64,000 bases of DNA. It comes from Prostheceraeus crozeri (lineage: Eukaryota > Platyhelminthes > Polycladida > Euryleptidae). Below the pieces are notes generated by a model, which was not told where the DNA came from, searched no databases, and was given only the letters and a program-made list of their open reading frames with translations. The DNA is taken from NCBI GenBank assembly GCA_907163375.1, contig CAJQUW010011519.1, positions 1-64,000 on the forward strand, written 5' to 3'. Below, one piece after another: positions 1 to 13,175 of this stretch. Positions within the stretch are counted from its first letter, which is position 1. Each line of letters opens with the position of its first letter. A program made the position numbers and the translations under genes.

Positions 1-2379
1 TTATACACTGGGTGACATGCCACGCGTAATTACGGAGCACCCCAAGCATCCGTGGTTAAAGACATTCTATTCTTCTACGTGCGTACACACGCTTAAGAGT
101 CAGAAATCACTTGATCTGATGCTGTTGAAACATGGGAAATGTTTATGAATACGCGCGGGCGAGTGTTTATAGTTTGCGCGTCGTCTACGGTTGTCTGCGT
201 TGCCGCTTGAACCACGGATGAACCGCTAAGCATGTTCTGTCTTAAAAAACATTGAGTAGGTCCACATAGTAATTAACTGCTTTGTCGCAAGTCGTCATAA
301 AATCCACTTACAGTGATTACAATGAATCGACACAGTGACATAGTATTGTGCATGATCGATATTGCGCTATCATGAATTCATTATTGCAAAAGGCTACTGT
401 GCAATGATTTTTTTCATTTTTCGGCAAATTCCAAGAGAAACACTATGACACAGATAGCTTATAGGCTATCACATGGCTGTGACTTTTTCAATTTCTCAAA
501 TAGTCACACACATTCTTCTGCTGTGCTATGAAATGCTTTAAAGTTGATCGCATGTTTTCTGTCAGATCGATCAACCCTTCTACTGCGCACTTAGAAAAGT
601 TCCATGTGCACTGCTTTGGCCTCGCCATTTAGAATTGCATTTTATCAACTAAATTATTACGCTCTCAACTTGCTATGCACCCGCTCTCCGAACCATAACG
701 TTAGTCGACAGTTCCGACCTGCCTGACACTACTCAACCTGACTATAAATGTCGCACAGCAAAAGACCTCAGCTGTCTGCGGCTTGTCTTTATATCATTAT
801 AACAACATGGGCATGTTGGCAATTTGATTTGATTCTTTACTTTCGTAGGGCGTTTTTTAGCATGAAGGCCATGAGACTAACTATTTTATACGTGTTGCAC
901 ATAATGAGACTGAGAAATGTCTTTCACAGTGAATCACGCGTGAATCACAATTCTACTGAGAGCAGTTATTGCAGAGATGCTGTGAATGGTTCTAGTAGAC
1001 TAATATACTGCACCGAAAACATCGTGCTTTCACAAGTGAAAGCATGTAACTTGAAGCGATGCACTATTTTTGCGTCCGATCAGAATTTATTAACCAGTTG
1101 AGCTTCAAATTGCATGTTTGCCGTCGCACACAGCCAGTCAGATATGCGATGTATCGCAAATCTGGATGCTGCCTCGAGATTTGAAATGACGATCGATGCC
1201 AGCAGATACACACTGTGATGAAATTTCGAATTTATGAAGTCGCTGCCAACGAGTAGCTGCATGCTTACGGCGAATCCTCACTCGTTAGACGTTATTGCTT
1301 TACAGTCTTGAGCCCATCGAAATACCGACCACTTCTGAGCGCGGAAAAATTTCTCTGTTAAAGATGGAAGAAAGTCATTCAAAGCCAAAGAAAAAAAGGT
1401 TTCCGATACATGAATAAGATGAAAATAGGATAAACGACCTTATGCTGAAATAAAATCCTAATTTTCATTCTCGATTTCAGATGGCGTTGTTTTTAGCAAA
1501 AATTACACACGTCATTGACATTTCTAGATCAATGTCATGTGGTTATCTAAAAAAACAACGACAAAAAACAGTGTCTCTTATAGATTAAGACTTAGATTTA
1601 GCTGGTGATAGTGATAACGGCGACATATAGTAGTTATATTTAGATTCGCTATTTGGTTGATTTCATCTCCTACTAATCACTCAACTGATTATTTTAGAAC
1701 TGTCACATGCTCAACATGAAGAGGTGTCACATACTCAAAAGTGAAAAGTACGGAAAATCGCATGTATTTGCTCTTCCTCTGACTGACAACAAAAAAATAG
1801 GTGTGAACGGAAAGCATCAAAGTCTAAAAAAGCAAAACATAATTCATATCATTCGTCCATCCCATGAAGAAAGTAGAACCTGTAGGTAAAGCAACAACGC
1901 GCATCTCACATACTGCAACATATCAAAAAGTGTTCATTTCGTTAATTTAATCAATGAAGTCAGTCTGTCATCACATTGAAGACTAATGCAATCACTAAGA
2001 CTTTGCAAAAAATGCAAACTAACTCAAAAATTGAGCCAAAAGTATATAAACAATTTTTCACTTGGAAACTTAATTCTATTGATGAAATTTCCTTGATAAT
2101 AAGCTATATTTTCATTGCGGTCACGACACTGCAGTCAACTGAACAACGATGATCTCTGGATCCTGAAACATTGGGCAGGTGGCATATTATTAGAAAATGT
2201 AGACAAATTATTCGAAAAGAGGCAATTGGCACAATTAGAAATCTCAGCACCTCGAAGGATATATAGGCCTACTTTCTCCCGAGCGCGTGAAACTAAGCGA
2301 TGGGCATCCTCCCACTTACTTCGGTGAACAACAGCTTGTCTATCGTTGAATCTTGAAATCAACGGTAGACTGCAATGAG
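1..2379. other. Host DNA, no supported gene
   Basis: AT-rich intergenic sequence. The open frames here are all under 120 codons, lack recognisable motifs and have no consistent start or splice context. I see no RNA gene or clear transposon end. Confidence 0.6.
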
Positions 2380-2790
2380 GTGACCACATCAAGACCCCTC
2401 TCCTGTGTGGTCTGGGATTCCTCAGATTGACCTTATTAAACGTCTAGACCAGATCCAACCTCGAGTTCTGCCATTGCAAAGTCGGATTGCTGTCAACAAC
2501 TCCTTTCCTGAGAGTCAGGGACTTCAGTCACTCCATGAGAGCATCGAGCGTCTTTTTCTAGTACCTCTTTTACCAAGCAGTCACTGGTACAATCATTCCC
2601 TCCACCTGTGATTGATATCCTTCCAGTTTTGCGGAACTGCAGCGATAAACGAGCGCTGTAGAGAAGACCATCATTCCAACAGCTTTCTCCCTAGACTCAT
2701 TCATCAATGGAACTCAATATCTTCGGCATAATTAAATCGCGGACTTGATTACTTTATAAAGGATATAATGCGAAACCCAATGTCAAAACC
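2380..2790 (+). pseudogene. LINE reverse-transcriptase C-terminal remnant
   Basis: Conceptual translation in shifting frames gives pieces that resemble the C-terminal end of a CR1/L2/Jockey-type LINE ORF2. One piece has VWSGIPQIDLIKRLDQIQ (about 2405-2460). Another, near 2665-2705, has SNSFLPRLIHQWNSI, which matches the common tail pattern NSFxPRxxxxWNSLP. The frames are broken by several indels, there is no YxDD core and no upstream ORF, so this is a decayed 5'-truncated copy. The family assignment rests on these short motifs only. Confidence 0.45.
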
Positions 2791-4428
2791 TCGTCTTTTT
2801 GTGAAATGTGCGCGATTCTCCCTTAAAATTGTGATAGTCCAATTACCATTTGTCAAAACAAATAAATAGAATAATAAAATTTGAACATGATCCGGTCCTG
2901 ATAAAATCGGATCGCTGGTCCTTCAGGAATATTCCAGATCTATCATTGTAAAATCCCGTTATTGAATAATGCATGCAACGCACATGCACATTTGGTCGTA
3001 GAATATAAATATTCGGCTGTAGCAACAAGCATTTCTGACAAACAATCGTATCTGCCCCTGGTAATGTAGACGCAAAATACCCTGCACGGGTACCAGGTGT
3101 AGGCCTGGAAATAGTAGAGTAAGATATGACAGACAGAACTATGAAATAGAAACTTCATTCCCATGAAAATTTGTCTTGCAAAAATGACATGAGTGCACAT
3201 CTGTGCTCCCTGAGATTGATACCGGTTTCAGCTCATCTTATATTGTCTAGCAGATGTTTTCGATAATATTTTGATGTAGGAGAAGTATTGAAAGAATTAT
3301 CAACCAATGTAATTCTCGCCCAGAGCAACATGAATCTATCGAGAGAATCACCATATTGAAGTGATTTTCTTAGTCCACATGCATGCAACAATGTGAATAA
3401 TTGCGTTATTTAGTCGCAAAGACAATACTTCGGTGTTCTGCCAGGAATGTCCGAATTTTGGTGGGAGATGTTTCTTATGTGTTTCATCCAATAGTTTCAT
3501 CTAGATGATCAATGTCTTATCTTTACTCACCGTGCTGAATAACTGATTTTACTTCAAATACATGTATATGGGCAGCCAATGAATTTATAAATCTGTTGGT
3601 AGATGTCGAACAATACGTATTAACTCATGATTCCGCAGATATAGAATGCAAAGACCATTTATTTCAATAATTACCCTTCGGAGGCGCCTGCCTACATGAC
3701 AGCACAGTGTCAGTGCCAACCACTCTGAATAATTCAAGGTGCATACAATTAAATATTCAGATAATTCATTAACTAATGTTTATGGAATGCGTATATATTC
3801 CAATTTTCAAATTCAAATGGCTATTCATTTTGCAATCTCATATTTTAAATAGATCTTCATAATGTTCTGGATATGCAATCCATACTTGTATGTCAACTTT
3901 CAAAAATTATCTTAATTATCAAATTATAAAAAATTCATTACAATTTGACAAATGGCTTAGTGGACGCCGATTCTAATTAAATAGCTTTCTGCTGATCGGC
4001 GACATCAAAGGGATAGTATACTATATGCAATCTTATGATGAACTAGTTATGTGTTAGTGATGTAGTAATTCTAAAACTATCATCGAAACTTAGTGACCAG
4101 ATGCCAATTAGTGACGAGCGATAATAACGCTATGCGCCAATGATGCACTAAAAAATCCCTCCATTAGTACGGAGTTACGACTTACAAATGCCTTTCTTTA
4201 TAATTCAGTGTCGCCGCATTTCAAGTAGACCCACTGCGAATCATGAACGAGTTATGCAGATTATCTACATTATCATCCGTTTAGAATTAAAATGTATGAA
4301 TAATTAGAAAAAGTGTGGTAATGCATGGTTAAGGTATGGTATTAATTAAGTACGGTATGGATAATTTACTATTGAATGAAAGATAATAAAAATAAATCTT
4401 TGGTTTAAAGAAGCATAAACCTCATACT
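2791..4428. other. Host DNA, no supported gene
   Basis: AT-rich sequence with only short frames lacking motifs. No TIR pair or tandem repeat was recognised. Confidence 0.55.
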
Positions 4429-5298
4429 CATAGAGTAAGGATATATAGGTAGAGTGTCGACTCAAAAAAGTATCTTTATACCGTGAAAATTTTTATATTA
4501 AGAGATTCAGTTTTTGCGGAGATTACGTTCCCGTGGTGCAAAAAATTATTTGAGAATTTTTAATAGATATTAAATTTTTCCAATTTATATACTACCGAGT
4601 TGACTCCCCGTTGTAAGTAGTATAAAACAAATTGGATATCAAATGAACGAATATTTGTAATAAGCAGCCTAACTAAGCGGAAATCAAGCTGATTTGCATG
4701 GAAATTTCATAAACCGCATTATAATGGGAGTCTTCATGAAAAAGTCGCGATATTATTTTTGCTTTCTTGGCTGAAATTTGAAGCCAAGAAATTTTAATTT
4801 TTAATTAAATTTCACCGGCATTTTTTGATTCACTAAATTCATGTTTCATTTCTAGAATCTGGAATAGTGATGTGGAACCATTTACATCTTTCAAAGTCAA
4901 TTGAAATCATCGTCTTTGATTAGGTGATTTTGCTCTGTCAGTGGCACGTTGCTTGTGATACGATCACGCTTAAAAAAATACTCTTGAAAATACTCTTCAG
5001 CATGAAAGTAATAGGAACATATCGAATTGCTAATTTAACAAACATTAAATCTCCAAGGCTGTCATGACACACTGAGAATCTGTAAAATACCATCATTCCT
5101 TCTGCATTACTATCATGATCACTCAATTCCGTGGCAATTTCTTCAGAGCTGCAAAAAATTGCATATCTCACATTTGGCAACAATTGTCAATTACTAACTA
5201 CATCCCCATCGAGTTCATTTATTAAAATCGAAAGTGTATACACATCGGGGATTTAATAAATGCGGAGTTACTACTCTACCAAATATACTTACTCTATG
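4429..5298. mobile_element. MITE-like TIR element, family A, copy 1
   Basis: The left end CATAGAGTAAGG...GGTAGAGT and the right end ACTCTACC...TTACTCTATG form an imperfect terminal inverted repeat of about 27 bp around an ~870-bp non-coding core. A diverged second copy in the same orientation lies at 11380-13175, with matching internal blocks such as GTCGACTCAAAAAAGTATC and GGAGATTACGTTCC. No transposase is present, so it is non-autonomous. Superfamily not assigned; I could not settle the target duplication. Confidence 0.65.
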
Positions 5299-5366
5299 CT
5301 ATTATTTATAATGAATAAGCGAAGGCATAATTAAAATCGTAATAATTGGTGTTATCGATTGCTAAG

Positions 5367-5861
5367 CACAGGTGGCTCAAATCGAAAATAACTCAAAAAA
5401 ATATACCAAGCTTGAAACTTTGGGGATAGTATGCACCCATGATAAGTATTTGATGGTTAAAATATGAGCAAATTCTGTCGTGTATTTCTAGAAAACAATG
5501 CAAAAAACCGGTTTTTTACATACTACTCATTAAAGCCGTCATTATAATGCAAAAAATATACCACGCTTGAATCAAATTTTCTTTTTATTGGCATGCTTCA
5601 CACACTATATATTTAAAATTTCACTGAAATCTGTCGTGTAGTTGCTCCACAAATTGTCCTTTTTGATTGAATTTTTAATAATATATACCCGACACCTGAT
5701 TGATGCGTTATGGACGTTATTTTTGCATGCATTTTTTCTAGAAATACACGACAGAATTTGCTCATATTTTAACCATCAAATACTCATCATGGTGCATACT
5801 ATCCCCAAAGTTTCAAGCTTGGTATATTTTTTTGAGTTATTTTCGATTTGAGCCACCTGTG
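5367..5861. mobile_element. Foldback MITE with ~125-bp inverted ends
   Basis: Starts CACAGGTGGCTCAAATCG and ends with its reverse complement CGATTTGAGCCACCTGTG. The arms match for about 125 bp (5367-5492 and 5735-5861) with a few mismatches. The possible 4-bp direct duplication TAAG flanks both ends. There is no coding capacity. Superfamily not assigned. Confidence 0.7.
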
Positions 5862-7345
5862 TAAGGTGAACTTATCCACGATAGTTATTTAAATCTTGAT
5901 TTGCTTTAAATGTAACTAAAAATTCTAGGTTGTTATGGTTTTCTGGATCCCTTCCAGCTAAACTCCATTTGCATTTTATAAATATAGGACTATTTAATTG
6001 CAAATTGGATTCATATACAGCCTACGGGAAACTAGTTGTACGAGTATAAGGTGTCAATGCAAGCGATTCTAGCTCGCTTAATAAATGGATGCATTGAGAC
6101 GAATTAGCTTGTATTGTTAGGTCGGGTGAAATCGGGTGAATGACATGAAAATCGGGAGAAATCACTGTGTGTAAGCGAAATTTTGAAATGTGTGTTCTTT
6201 TTCTTTTGTTTTTTTCGTTGGCTATCAATGAATTATAACATTGTAGAATTATATCTTGTAGAAATTTTTGATTTTCATGCGGTGTATAGTTCTTTACGGT
6301 ATTAACAGTCCACTAAGCATCCGGTAATCGCTCATAATTATATTCTTAACTTGCAATGCACCGATAAAACACAATACATCGACGCCTGATTTCGGAATTT
6401 CACTTGGAGTAGACAAGCATCGCTTTTATGAGGTTTCATTTATCAATCCTTGCATTGGCAAAATGTCTTATTAGCATTAAAGCTCCCCTTGTTTCATTAA
6501 TTAAACAAATGTTATTTAAACAAAGAAACGCATTTCCGCTCGTGTTTCATTTTCTTCTACGCCTTTCTCAACCTAGCTGTTGATAAAGAAAACAAAGAGG
6601 GGTACCGCATGTGCTCGAAGTCATGATAATATACCTGTCGGTTCGTCCATTGTAAATATCATTCGAAATATCATTCTTCAACAATGTGTATAGCAGAGTC
6701 AATCCATTATCGACATCATAGATTTACCTTTCCTTCACATGATCTGAAATGCCATTTCCTCAAGGCAATAAGTGTACTGGCGCAAACTGAGCAGTCTTAA
6801 ATGATAGAATTACTCGCGAAAGCCTTTCAACCGAAGTAGCAAAATGAATGACATGCGCAGTACATGACTTGATTCTCCATCAAGATAATCGTGAGATTGT
6901 GAGGTGGAAAAAGAAAAACTATTTTCATAAATGGTTCTCCTCGTGTCCTTTTATCTGTACCGATTTCGATCAAATCAGATGAGTTTCGTGAACAATTAGG
7001 ACAATCGTGTTGACTGCGATGATAAGATGTTGAGCATGGAAAAGTTGAGAATCACTGCGAAATATGAGGTGACCTAAATTGTCATTGAAGCCAACAATCG
7101 TGAGTGACTTAGGTTAAAAGCTGTCCAAAGATTTTTAAATAAGGAGACCGAAAACCACAGGAGATGCCATAATTAAGACATTCATCCGCGTCGTCAAAAA
7201 AATATACAAAAACCTAGATATAGGCAAATTTCTTCTGAGAATGTATTGGAATCAGGATGCCGAATAGCATTCTTTACGGAAGGTGTATAAGCCTTAAATA
7301 AGTCAGCATGTGTGACGCTACTCAGCCCAGTCATTTTTTAATATA
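5862..7345. other. Host DNA, no supported gene
   Basis: AT-rich intergenic sequence with no frame that carries a recognisable motif. Confidence 0.55.
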
Positions 7346-9144
7346 CAGACTGTCCCAGATGTCTTTACGAATTTCATTTTTATTTTACAAGAAAACTAAT
7401 AATGATACAGACATAAATCAAGTTTTATTTTGAAAAGCAGACATGAGAGATTTGTTTGATATATGCCCGGCTGCTTCAATGGTTTATTTTTCTTTTTTTC
7501 ATTGCGGCAAAGTTATCACTGTTTTTCGATAGATTCTGTAATAATAATGATTGTTTTGTTATCCAATCGAGGGATGCGAGTGATGTTCTTCATTGATCAA
7601 CGCCTGAAATATCTATGGTAATCTCTATCACACAACATTTGAAAGTTATTTTCTACTTATTAGCTTATTATTCAGCTGTCGAGTCTTTGTCCGATATCTT
7701 CATTTTGAAAAATCTCTACAAAATTTTCGAATGACTGTTCTTCTACTGGATTCACTCTGGTTCTTACTGTGCTCTGACGAGATGGATAACTCTGTACGCG
7801 CTCGCATTATTCGACTGTATTACTCATCTGGTTGCTTTCCAACTTCTACCTTGCGTGCGTATAAGAAGGAAACTGGTGAACGGCATCCTCCCTGTACTGA
7901 AGGCAGAATTCGAAATCTCGTCAAGAAATTTGAAACTTCTTCGAAAATTCAAGACCTCCCCAAATCAGGGCGACATTCATTAAGTGGTGATCGTGCTCTG
8001 ACTGCTTATGGAGCAGTGGAAGAACGAAAATCAAAGAACAATTTTGGAATCTGCCCTGTGCGCGAGGTTGCTGAGGTATCCGAGATTTCCAAAAGCTCTG
8101 TGCACAGAATAATGAGAAACGATTTGCATTTGAAACCTCACCGTCCTCAATTTGTTCAAGAACTGTTTCCAGCTGATTTTCAGAAGCGCTTGGAATTTGT
8201 CGACTTAATGATCGAAAAGTTCGGAAGTGACTTTAGTGACATTCTGTTTACAGATGAAGCTCACTTTCATCTTTCCGAAGAAACGTCTTCGTTGACTGGT
8301 GCTGTTTGGGTTGATAGCCAATCCTCAAATTCGCATGCCCAAACCTTTACACAGTTCAAGGTTGACGGTTTGGGTAGGTCTCAACAGGCGATATGTTATA
8401 CCGCCTTATTTCTTCGATGGAAGTGTCACTTCTGCTTCGTATCTTGAAATGTTGGAGTCTCACTGCATTCCCCTCTTGAAATCAAAAAGAATTATGTCTC
8501 GGACTGTATTCCAACAATATGGTGCGCCCCCGCATATTGGAAAAAAGGTGAAATTGTTTTTGCAAGAGAATTTCAAAGATCGAGTCATAAGTCGTCACTT
8601 TGATTTCCACTGGCCAGCACGCTCTCCTGACATCACCCCTTGGATTATTGGTTTTGGGGTCATGTCAAGAATCAGGTATACAAGAAAAAGATGACAAGTT
8701 TGGTTGAATTAAAAGGAAGGATTACTGATGTGTGTTCGACAATTGATCAAGAGATGTTGGCAATAGTTATCGATTCTTTGCCCGGCAGACTTTACCAACT
8801 GAAATTGAACAAAGGTCATCAACTTACTTGAAACTGCTCGTAAGTGTTGAAATATAGTTTTATTCATGTTGGTATTATGTTTGTTTTTTCATACAGGATA
8901 TAATTTGAAAGGAAAACGCAATTGTATTAGAAAATTATTATCAGAAAAACAATTATTATAAAAATACAGTGATAACTTTGCCGCAATGAAAAAAAGAAAA
9001 ATAAACCATTGAAGCAGCCGGGCATATATCTAACAAATCTCTCATGTCTGCTTTTCAAAATAAAACTTGATTCATGTCTGTATCATTATTAGTTTTCTTG
9101 AAAAATAAAAATGAAATTCGTAGAGACATCTGAGACAGCCTGGG
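7346..9144 (+). mobile_element. Tc1/mariner-superfamily transposon with ~180-bp TIRs
   Basis: Long terminal inverted repeats enclose a transposase pseudogene. The left arm runs from CAGACTGTCCCAGATG (7346) to about 7530 and the right arm from about 8965 to CATCTGAGACAGCCTG (ending 9142). The arms share long blocks, for example GCCCGGCTGCTTCAATGG and its complement. TA lies next to both ends, as expected for Tc1/mariner insertion. Left and right arms differ at scattered sites, so the copy is not new. Confidence 0.85.
7782..8831 (+). pseudogene. Tc1/mariner-type DDE transposase, frameshifted
   Basis: The protein begins at the ATG at 7782 with a helix-turn-helix-like N-terminal half (residues such as GRIRNLVKKFETSS and VREVAEVSEISKSSVHRIM). 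The first catalytic Asp sits in FTDEAHFHL. A +1 shift near 8370 moves to a second frame, which contains FQQYGAPPH; this family normally has Asp where Tyr stands, so the second catalytic residue is lost. A third frame from about 8635 gives the end, including DYWFWGHVKNQVY. Two frameshifts plus the Asp-to-Tyr change make this copy inactive. It sits centrally inside the matching TIRs at 7346-9144. Confidence 0.85.
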
Positions 9145-10320
9145 TACATACACAACTCTTGAAAACCGCTTCCTATTTTTTTAGGTGTGCTAGCATTAGC
9201 CACCATTTCTTTTCGACAAAAAACGTCTTCTTCGTAGAAGAAAATGACGAATGAAGTTAGCCAAGGTCATTATAAGTCATCACCAGGGCAATGTTTTTAT
9301 GACATGTCATATTTTTGTCATATTTTCTGTGTCTGATCATATTAAGTCATATTTTGGTCATTTTTCTGTAGTTTTAGACTGTTAGAGTTGCCGTGAAGAG
9401 GGAATAGAAAATGACCGATGCTTGCAGAATGACGCAATATTGGTCTTCTCAGCAGCGCGATGCAGTCTGAGGACAGTTCCAATGCATGCATTGCATAGAC
9501 ATGTGAATGTTACCGGCGGCGTCAGGATTGGCTCTTTTGGCGTCTGCCTTTCCTTGCCAGTCAAGCGCTGCTTCGGTACAGCATTCTTCTCATTGTTGAA
9601 GAAGATGCTATGCAAAGAAAGGCTTTTTTGCCATCAAATGCAGTAAATTGCATTACTGTTTTGTACAACAAGCTGTAGATACGTATACTGTGGCAAAAGT
9701 TTGAAATAAAACGTTTTGTTTGTCACAAATTAAACTCTTTAACTTTTTGCCCTAAAATGGAAACATAATTTTTGCTACATGTCAAGATTAAATCTTACTA
9801 AATTGCAATTTAAGTTTTTTAGGTCATATCTTTTCGAGCTTTAGGTCATAAAAAATTGCCCAAATCATCACTCGTCAACCAAAACTTGCAATCTTACTAA
9901 ATTTCCTCAAAATGAATGTGCAAGCAATTTATTTCACATGTAGCAAATACTATTTGAAGCGGTCCAATCACCACGATGTGAATCTAGTTTGGTCATTTTC
10001 AAAAAAGTGCCAATCAAACCAATGGTGCAAATGCCAATTTGAAGTGTGGCAGCATGTTCTGTCCCCTCAATTATAGGCAAACCTACATGTTGCATGTAGA
10101 GATGGGAATAAACTTGCATGCATCATTGGTTTGTTTAGCATAACTGATTTTCAAAATGACTGGGCTAACTTCTTAGTCCGGCCACATGACCAACTCTATG
10201 GAACACTATAGACTGACAATGCCTTCAGAAAGACGGAAAATCCTGAAATAATGTAGAATACTGTCTTGCGTAAATGTATGATTAAGTGCTGCAATGTCGT
10301 CACATTTGATTTTACTGCTG
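9145..10320. other. Host DNA, no supported gene
   Basis: AT-rich, with short tracts of repeated TGTCATAT-like words near 9290-9370. Opposed short ORFs around 9380-9650 overlap each other on both strands and show no motif. Confidence 0.5.
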
Positions 10321-10756
10321 TACACTGTAAGCTGTTGACCGACAATCATCCTACAAAATTACTGACAAAATCAACCGACAATTGTCACCTCCCATATCCT
10401 GCGATATCCGACGAATTTGCAGGTTCTCCACGGACATCGAAACAAATGCCTTGTATGCAAATTTACTAAACAAAACCTGTTGAACATTGATTGATTTTTT
10501 CGATTAGTGATTGCTTGACTTTTGGGCAATCTGTATTATTGTGCGACAAAACAATGACTTATTTTGTCATAATCTAATTAGTCACCTACATTTTTGATGA
10601 AATTTAAGCTATAATTCATTGCTATTCACTTTGTCGCTTTTTGTCAGATATTGTAGGTGTTCAGTGGCAATCATCCTACAAGAACTAACAATGACCGACA
10701 GAATAGATTTTGTAGGATAAATATCTGTCAATTGTCAGTCAACGGTTTACAGTGTA
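10321..10756. mobile_element. Short MITE with TACACTGTAA ends
   Basis: TACACTGTAAGCTGTTGACC at 10321 is mirrored by GGTTTACAGTGTA ending at 10756, with about 26 bp of imperfect inverted repeat. Inner blocks such as ATCATCCTACAA also recur on both sides. There is no coding sequence. The size and TACA...TGTA termini fit a Tc1/mariner-derived MITE. Confidence 0.6.
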
Positions 10757-11379
10757 GCTCTTAATGATGACGTGTAGGGGAACCAAATGTCTTAAAAGAT
10801 GTAGATAAATATATTAGTGCTTGATACTTATGAATGATAAAGCAAAAAGCTCTGATGAGCAATCGATCCCCAAAAGCAAACTTTTGATCGTGCAATGTGA
10901 ATGACAGAGTGCTACCAAATTCTGCATCTCTTTCACATGGCTTCAAGTTACCAACGTAATGGAAATTAAATCATCCAAAAACAATCTCAAAAGAGATCCG
11001 TCTGCAGGGGATTTCGACAACACAACTGCCAGCGGGGAAAAGACATTCTGTGCATGCACAGAGCTGATAATGTGAATTTTCTTGCGATCTGGAGCAGTAG
11101 AATTTCGCCTCCTTCACTTCCGAGAAAAAGCATCGATTCCGATCCACTACGAGACTCTTGAAGCTCTCCGCTCCGAGATAAGAATCAGCTCTGCTCTAGA
11201 TTCTCTCTCTAGATTCATGCTGTAGGCCTATTCGATCTGATTACACTTACGCAGCATGAACATGGTGATGCTAGATGTCAGTCAACATCCATTCATAGTC
11301 GCTTTCATTAGAAAGCTTAGCAGTAACTTTGCAGTTGTGCATTAATCTATTAAATGCTCTTTTTTAGATCGGGTTGTAC
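10757..11379. other. Host DNA, no supported gene
   Basis: No motif-bearing frame. The short reverse frame at 10761-10946 has no support. Confidence 0.5.
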
Positions 11380-13175
11380 CGTAGAGTAAGTATCGAGTAC
11401 ATTGTAAATCGATGGATACGAAAATTACATACAAACATATACCAAAATCACATACAATTTGAAACTAACATCTGATATGAAACTCTCGTATGTTTGCAGA
11501 GATCTGGTATGTTTTACATACTACATCTCACTTACTTTCGTATGTAATTGGTATGTAGCGGTAAAAACTAGTCTATCTGTGATTTTCCTGTTTTACACTG
11601 AAATACGAATTGTTGGTATGTTTTATATACGAGACCCGATGCAAATTCATCCTTATTCGTATGCCTCTAGTATGCATTTCGTATGTGCAGCTTTAAGTCA
11701 CATAGCAAAAAAATACATGTATTACATACTACTATCAAATAGCTTTTTCGGTAATACCAGTCGTGAATTTTTTTGTTTGATAGAGTGATATGTAACTAGA
11801 TTAGATTTATTGTGAATTTTATGCTCCACGAAATTGTAGTCGTTGCTACCTGTCCAGCAACATTAACAGGCTTTACTTTATGATTTTATTAGCTCTACTT
11901 TATGAACCAAGTTGATAAACATCAACTTATTCTAACGATATCTTTTGTGACATTTTGTTGACTCATATATCTCAAACATAACTATTTTTGCGTTCATGAA
12001 TTATAATGTGTTTTTATTTTGGATTGATGCTTAATTTCAAAATTACATAGTGCACAATTGTTGATGGTTGAATACCTATTGATTATTCATGAAATGCCTC
12101 AGACTTACGTGTATTAAAATCGAATTCAGTATTGAATGCATGACTTTTGAATGTCATTATCTCACTACTTACAGAACAGTGGTAACATTAGTGTGATCTT
12201 TATTGACAAAAGGCCTTAAATCAACATACTTTGGACATGATTTATGCTTTCTATTAACATTGTGCTGGCATGGCTTTAGTATGTAAAGCATGGCACACTT
12301 GAAATAACATACGAAAAGCTTACAAATATATACCAAGAGAATACAGAAATATACCAAAAAATATTTTGGTATGCATCCTTCGTATGTGATTGTTATTGAG
12401 CGATTTACAGTGTAGATAAAGCGTCGACTCAAAAAAGTATCAGTATACCGTGAAAATTTTTATATGAAAAGATTCAGTTTTTACGGAGATTACGTTCCTG
12501 CGGTCCAAAAAATTATTTGAGCAGTTTTTAAAACGCTAAATTTTTGCAAATTTACATACTACCGACATGAAGCCCTTTATAAGTAGAATGATGTAAGTTG
12601 GATATCAAAAGGAATGAATATTTGCTAAGAAGCATCTTGACTAAGCAAAAATTGTGCTGATGATGAAGGAAATTTTGTGAACCACATTATAATGCAAGTC
12701 CCTGCAAGTCTTCAAGGAAAAGTTGAGATCGTATTGTGCTTTTTGGGTGGGATATCATGCTTCAATTCAATTTTCATCGGTATGATTTTATGATTCACAA
12801 GGCGTCATTTCTTGAATCTGAATGGCAATGTGGACACATTGCACATCTTTTAATGGTAAATATGATCATTTTCTTTCATTGCGATGCTTTGCCCTTTCAG
12901 TGACAGACTTATAGTTTGTAATATGATCGCAAGAAAATAATCCTATTATAATAATGCTGAGCTTTAAAGTGATGGTAACCCATCGAATTGCTAATTTAAC
13001 AAACCATTTCTTTTCCAAGGTTTCATGACAAGGAGGACTTGTGGAATACTATTCTTTATTCTGTATTGCTATCATGATCAGTCAGATTCTTATTAATTTC
13101 TCCAAAATTGTAGAGAATTGCACATTGGAATTATAAATGCTGAGTTGCTACTCTACCTTATATGATTACTCTATG
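11380..13175. mobile_element. MITE-like family A, copy 2, interrupted
   Basis: The right end ACTCTACC...ACTCTATG (to 13175) and the interior from GTCGACTCAAAAAAGTATC (12424) match copy 1 at 4429-5298. The left end CGTAGAGTAAG is at 11380-11390, separated from the body by a ~1-kb element (11398-12414). Removing that insert restores the layout of copy 1, so this is a nested insertion. The two family A copies have diverged noticeably. Confidence 0.6.
11398..12414. mobile_element. TIR element (family B) nested in family A
   Basis: Starts TACATTGTAAATCGAT and ends CGATTTACAGTGTA, an imperfect inverted repeat. Its interior is rich in repeated words such as CATACGAA, CGTATG and ATATACCAAA. TA flanks both ends, consistent with Tc1/mariner-type targeting. 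It carries no transposase; the 109-codon frame at 11459-11788 lacks motifs. Confidence 0.55.
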
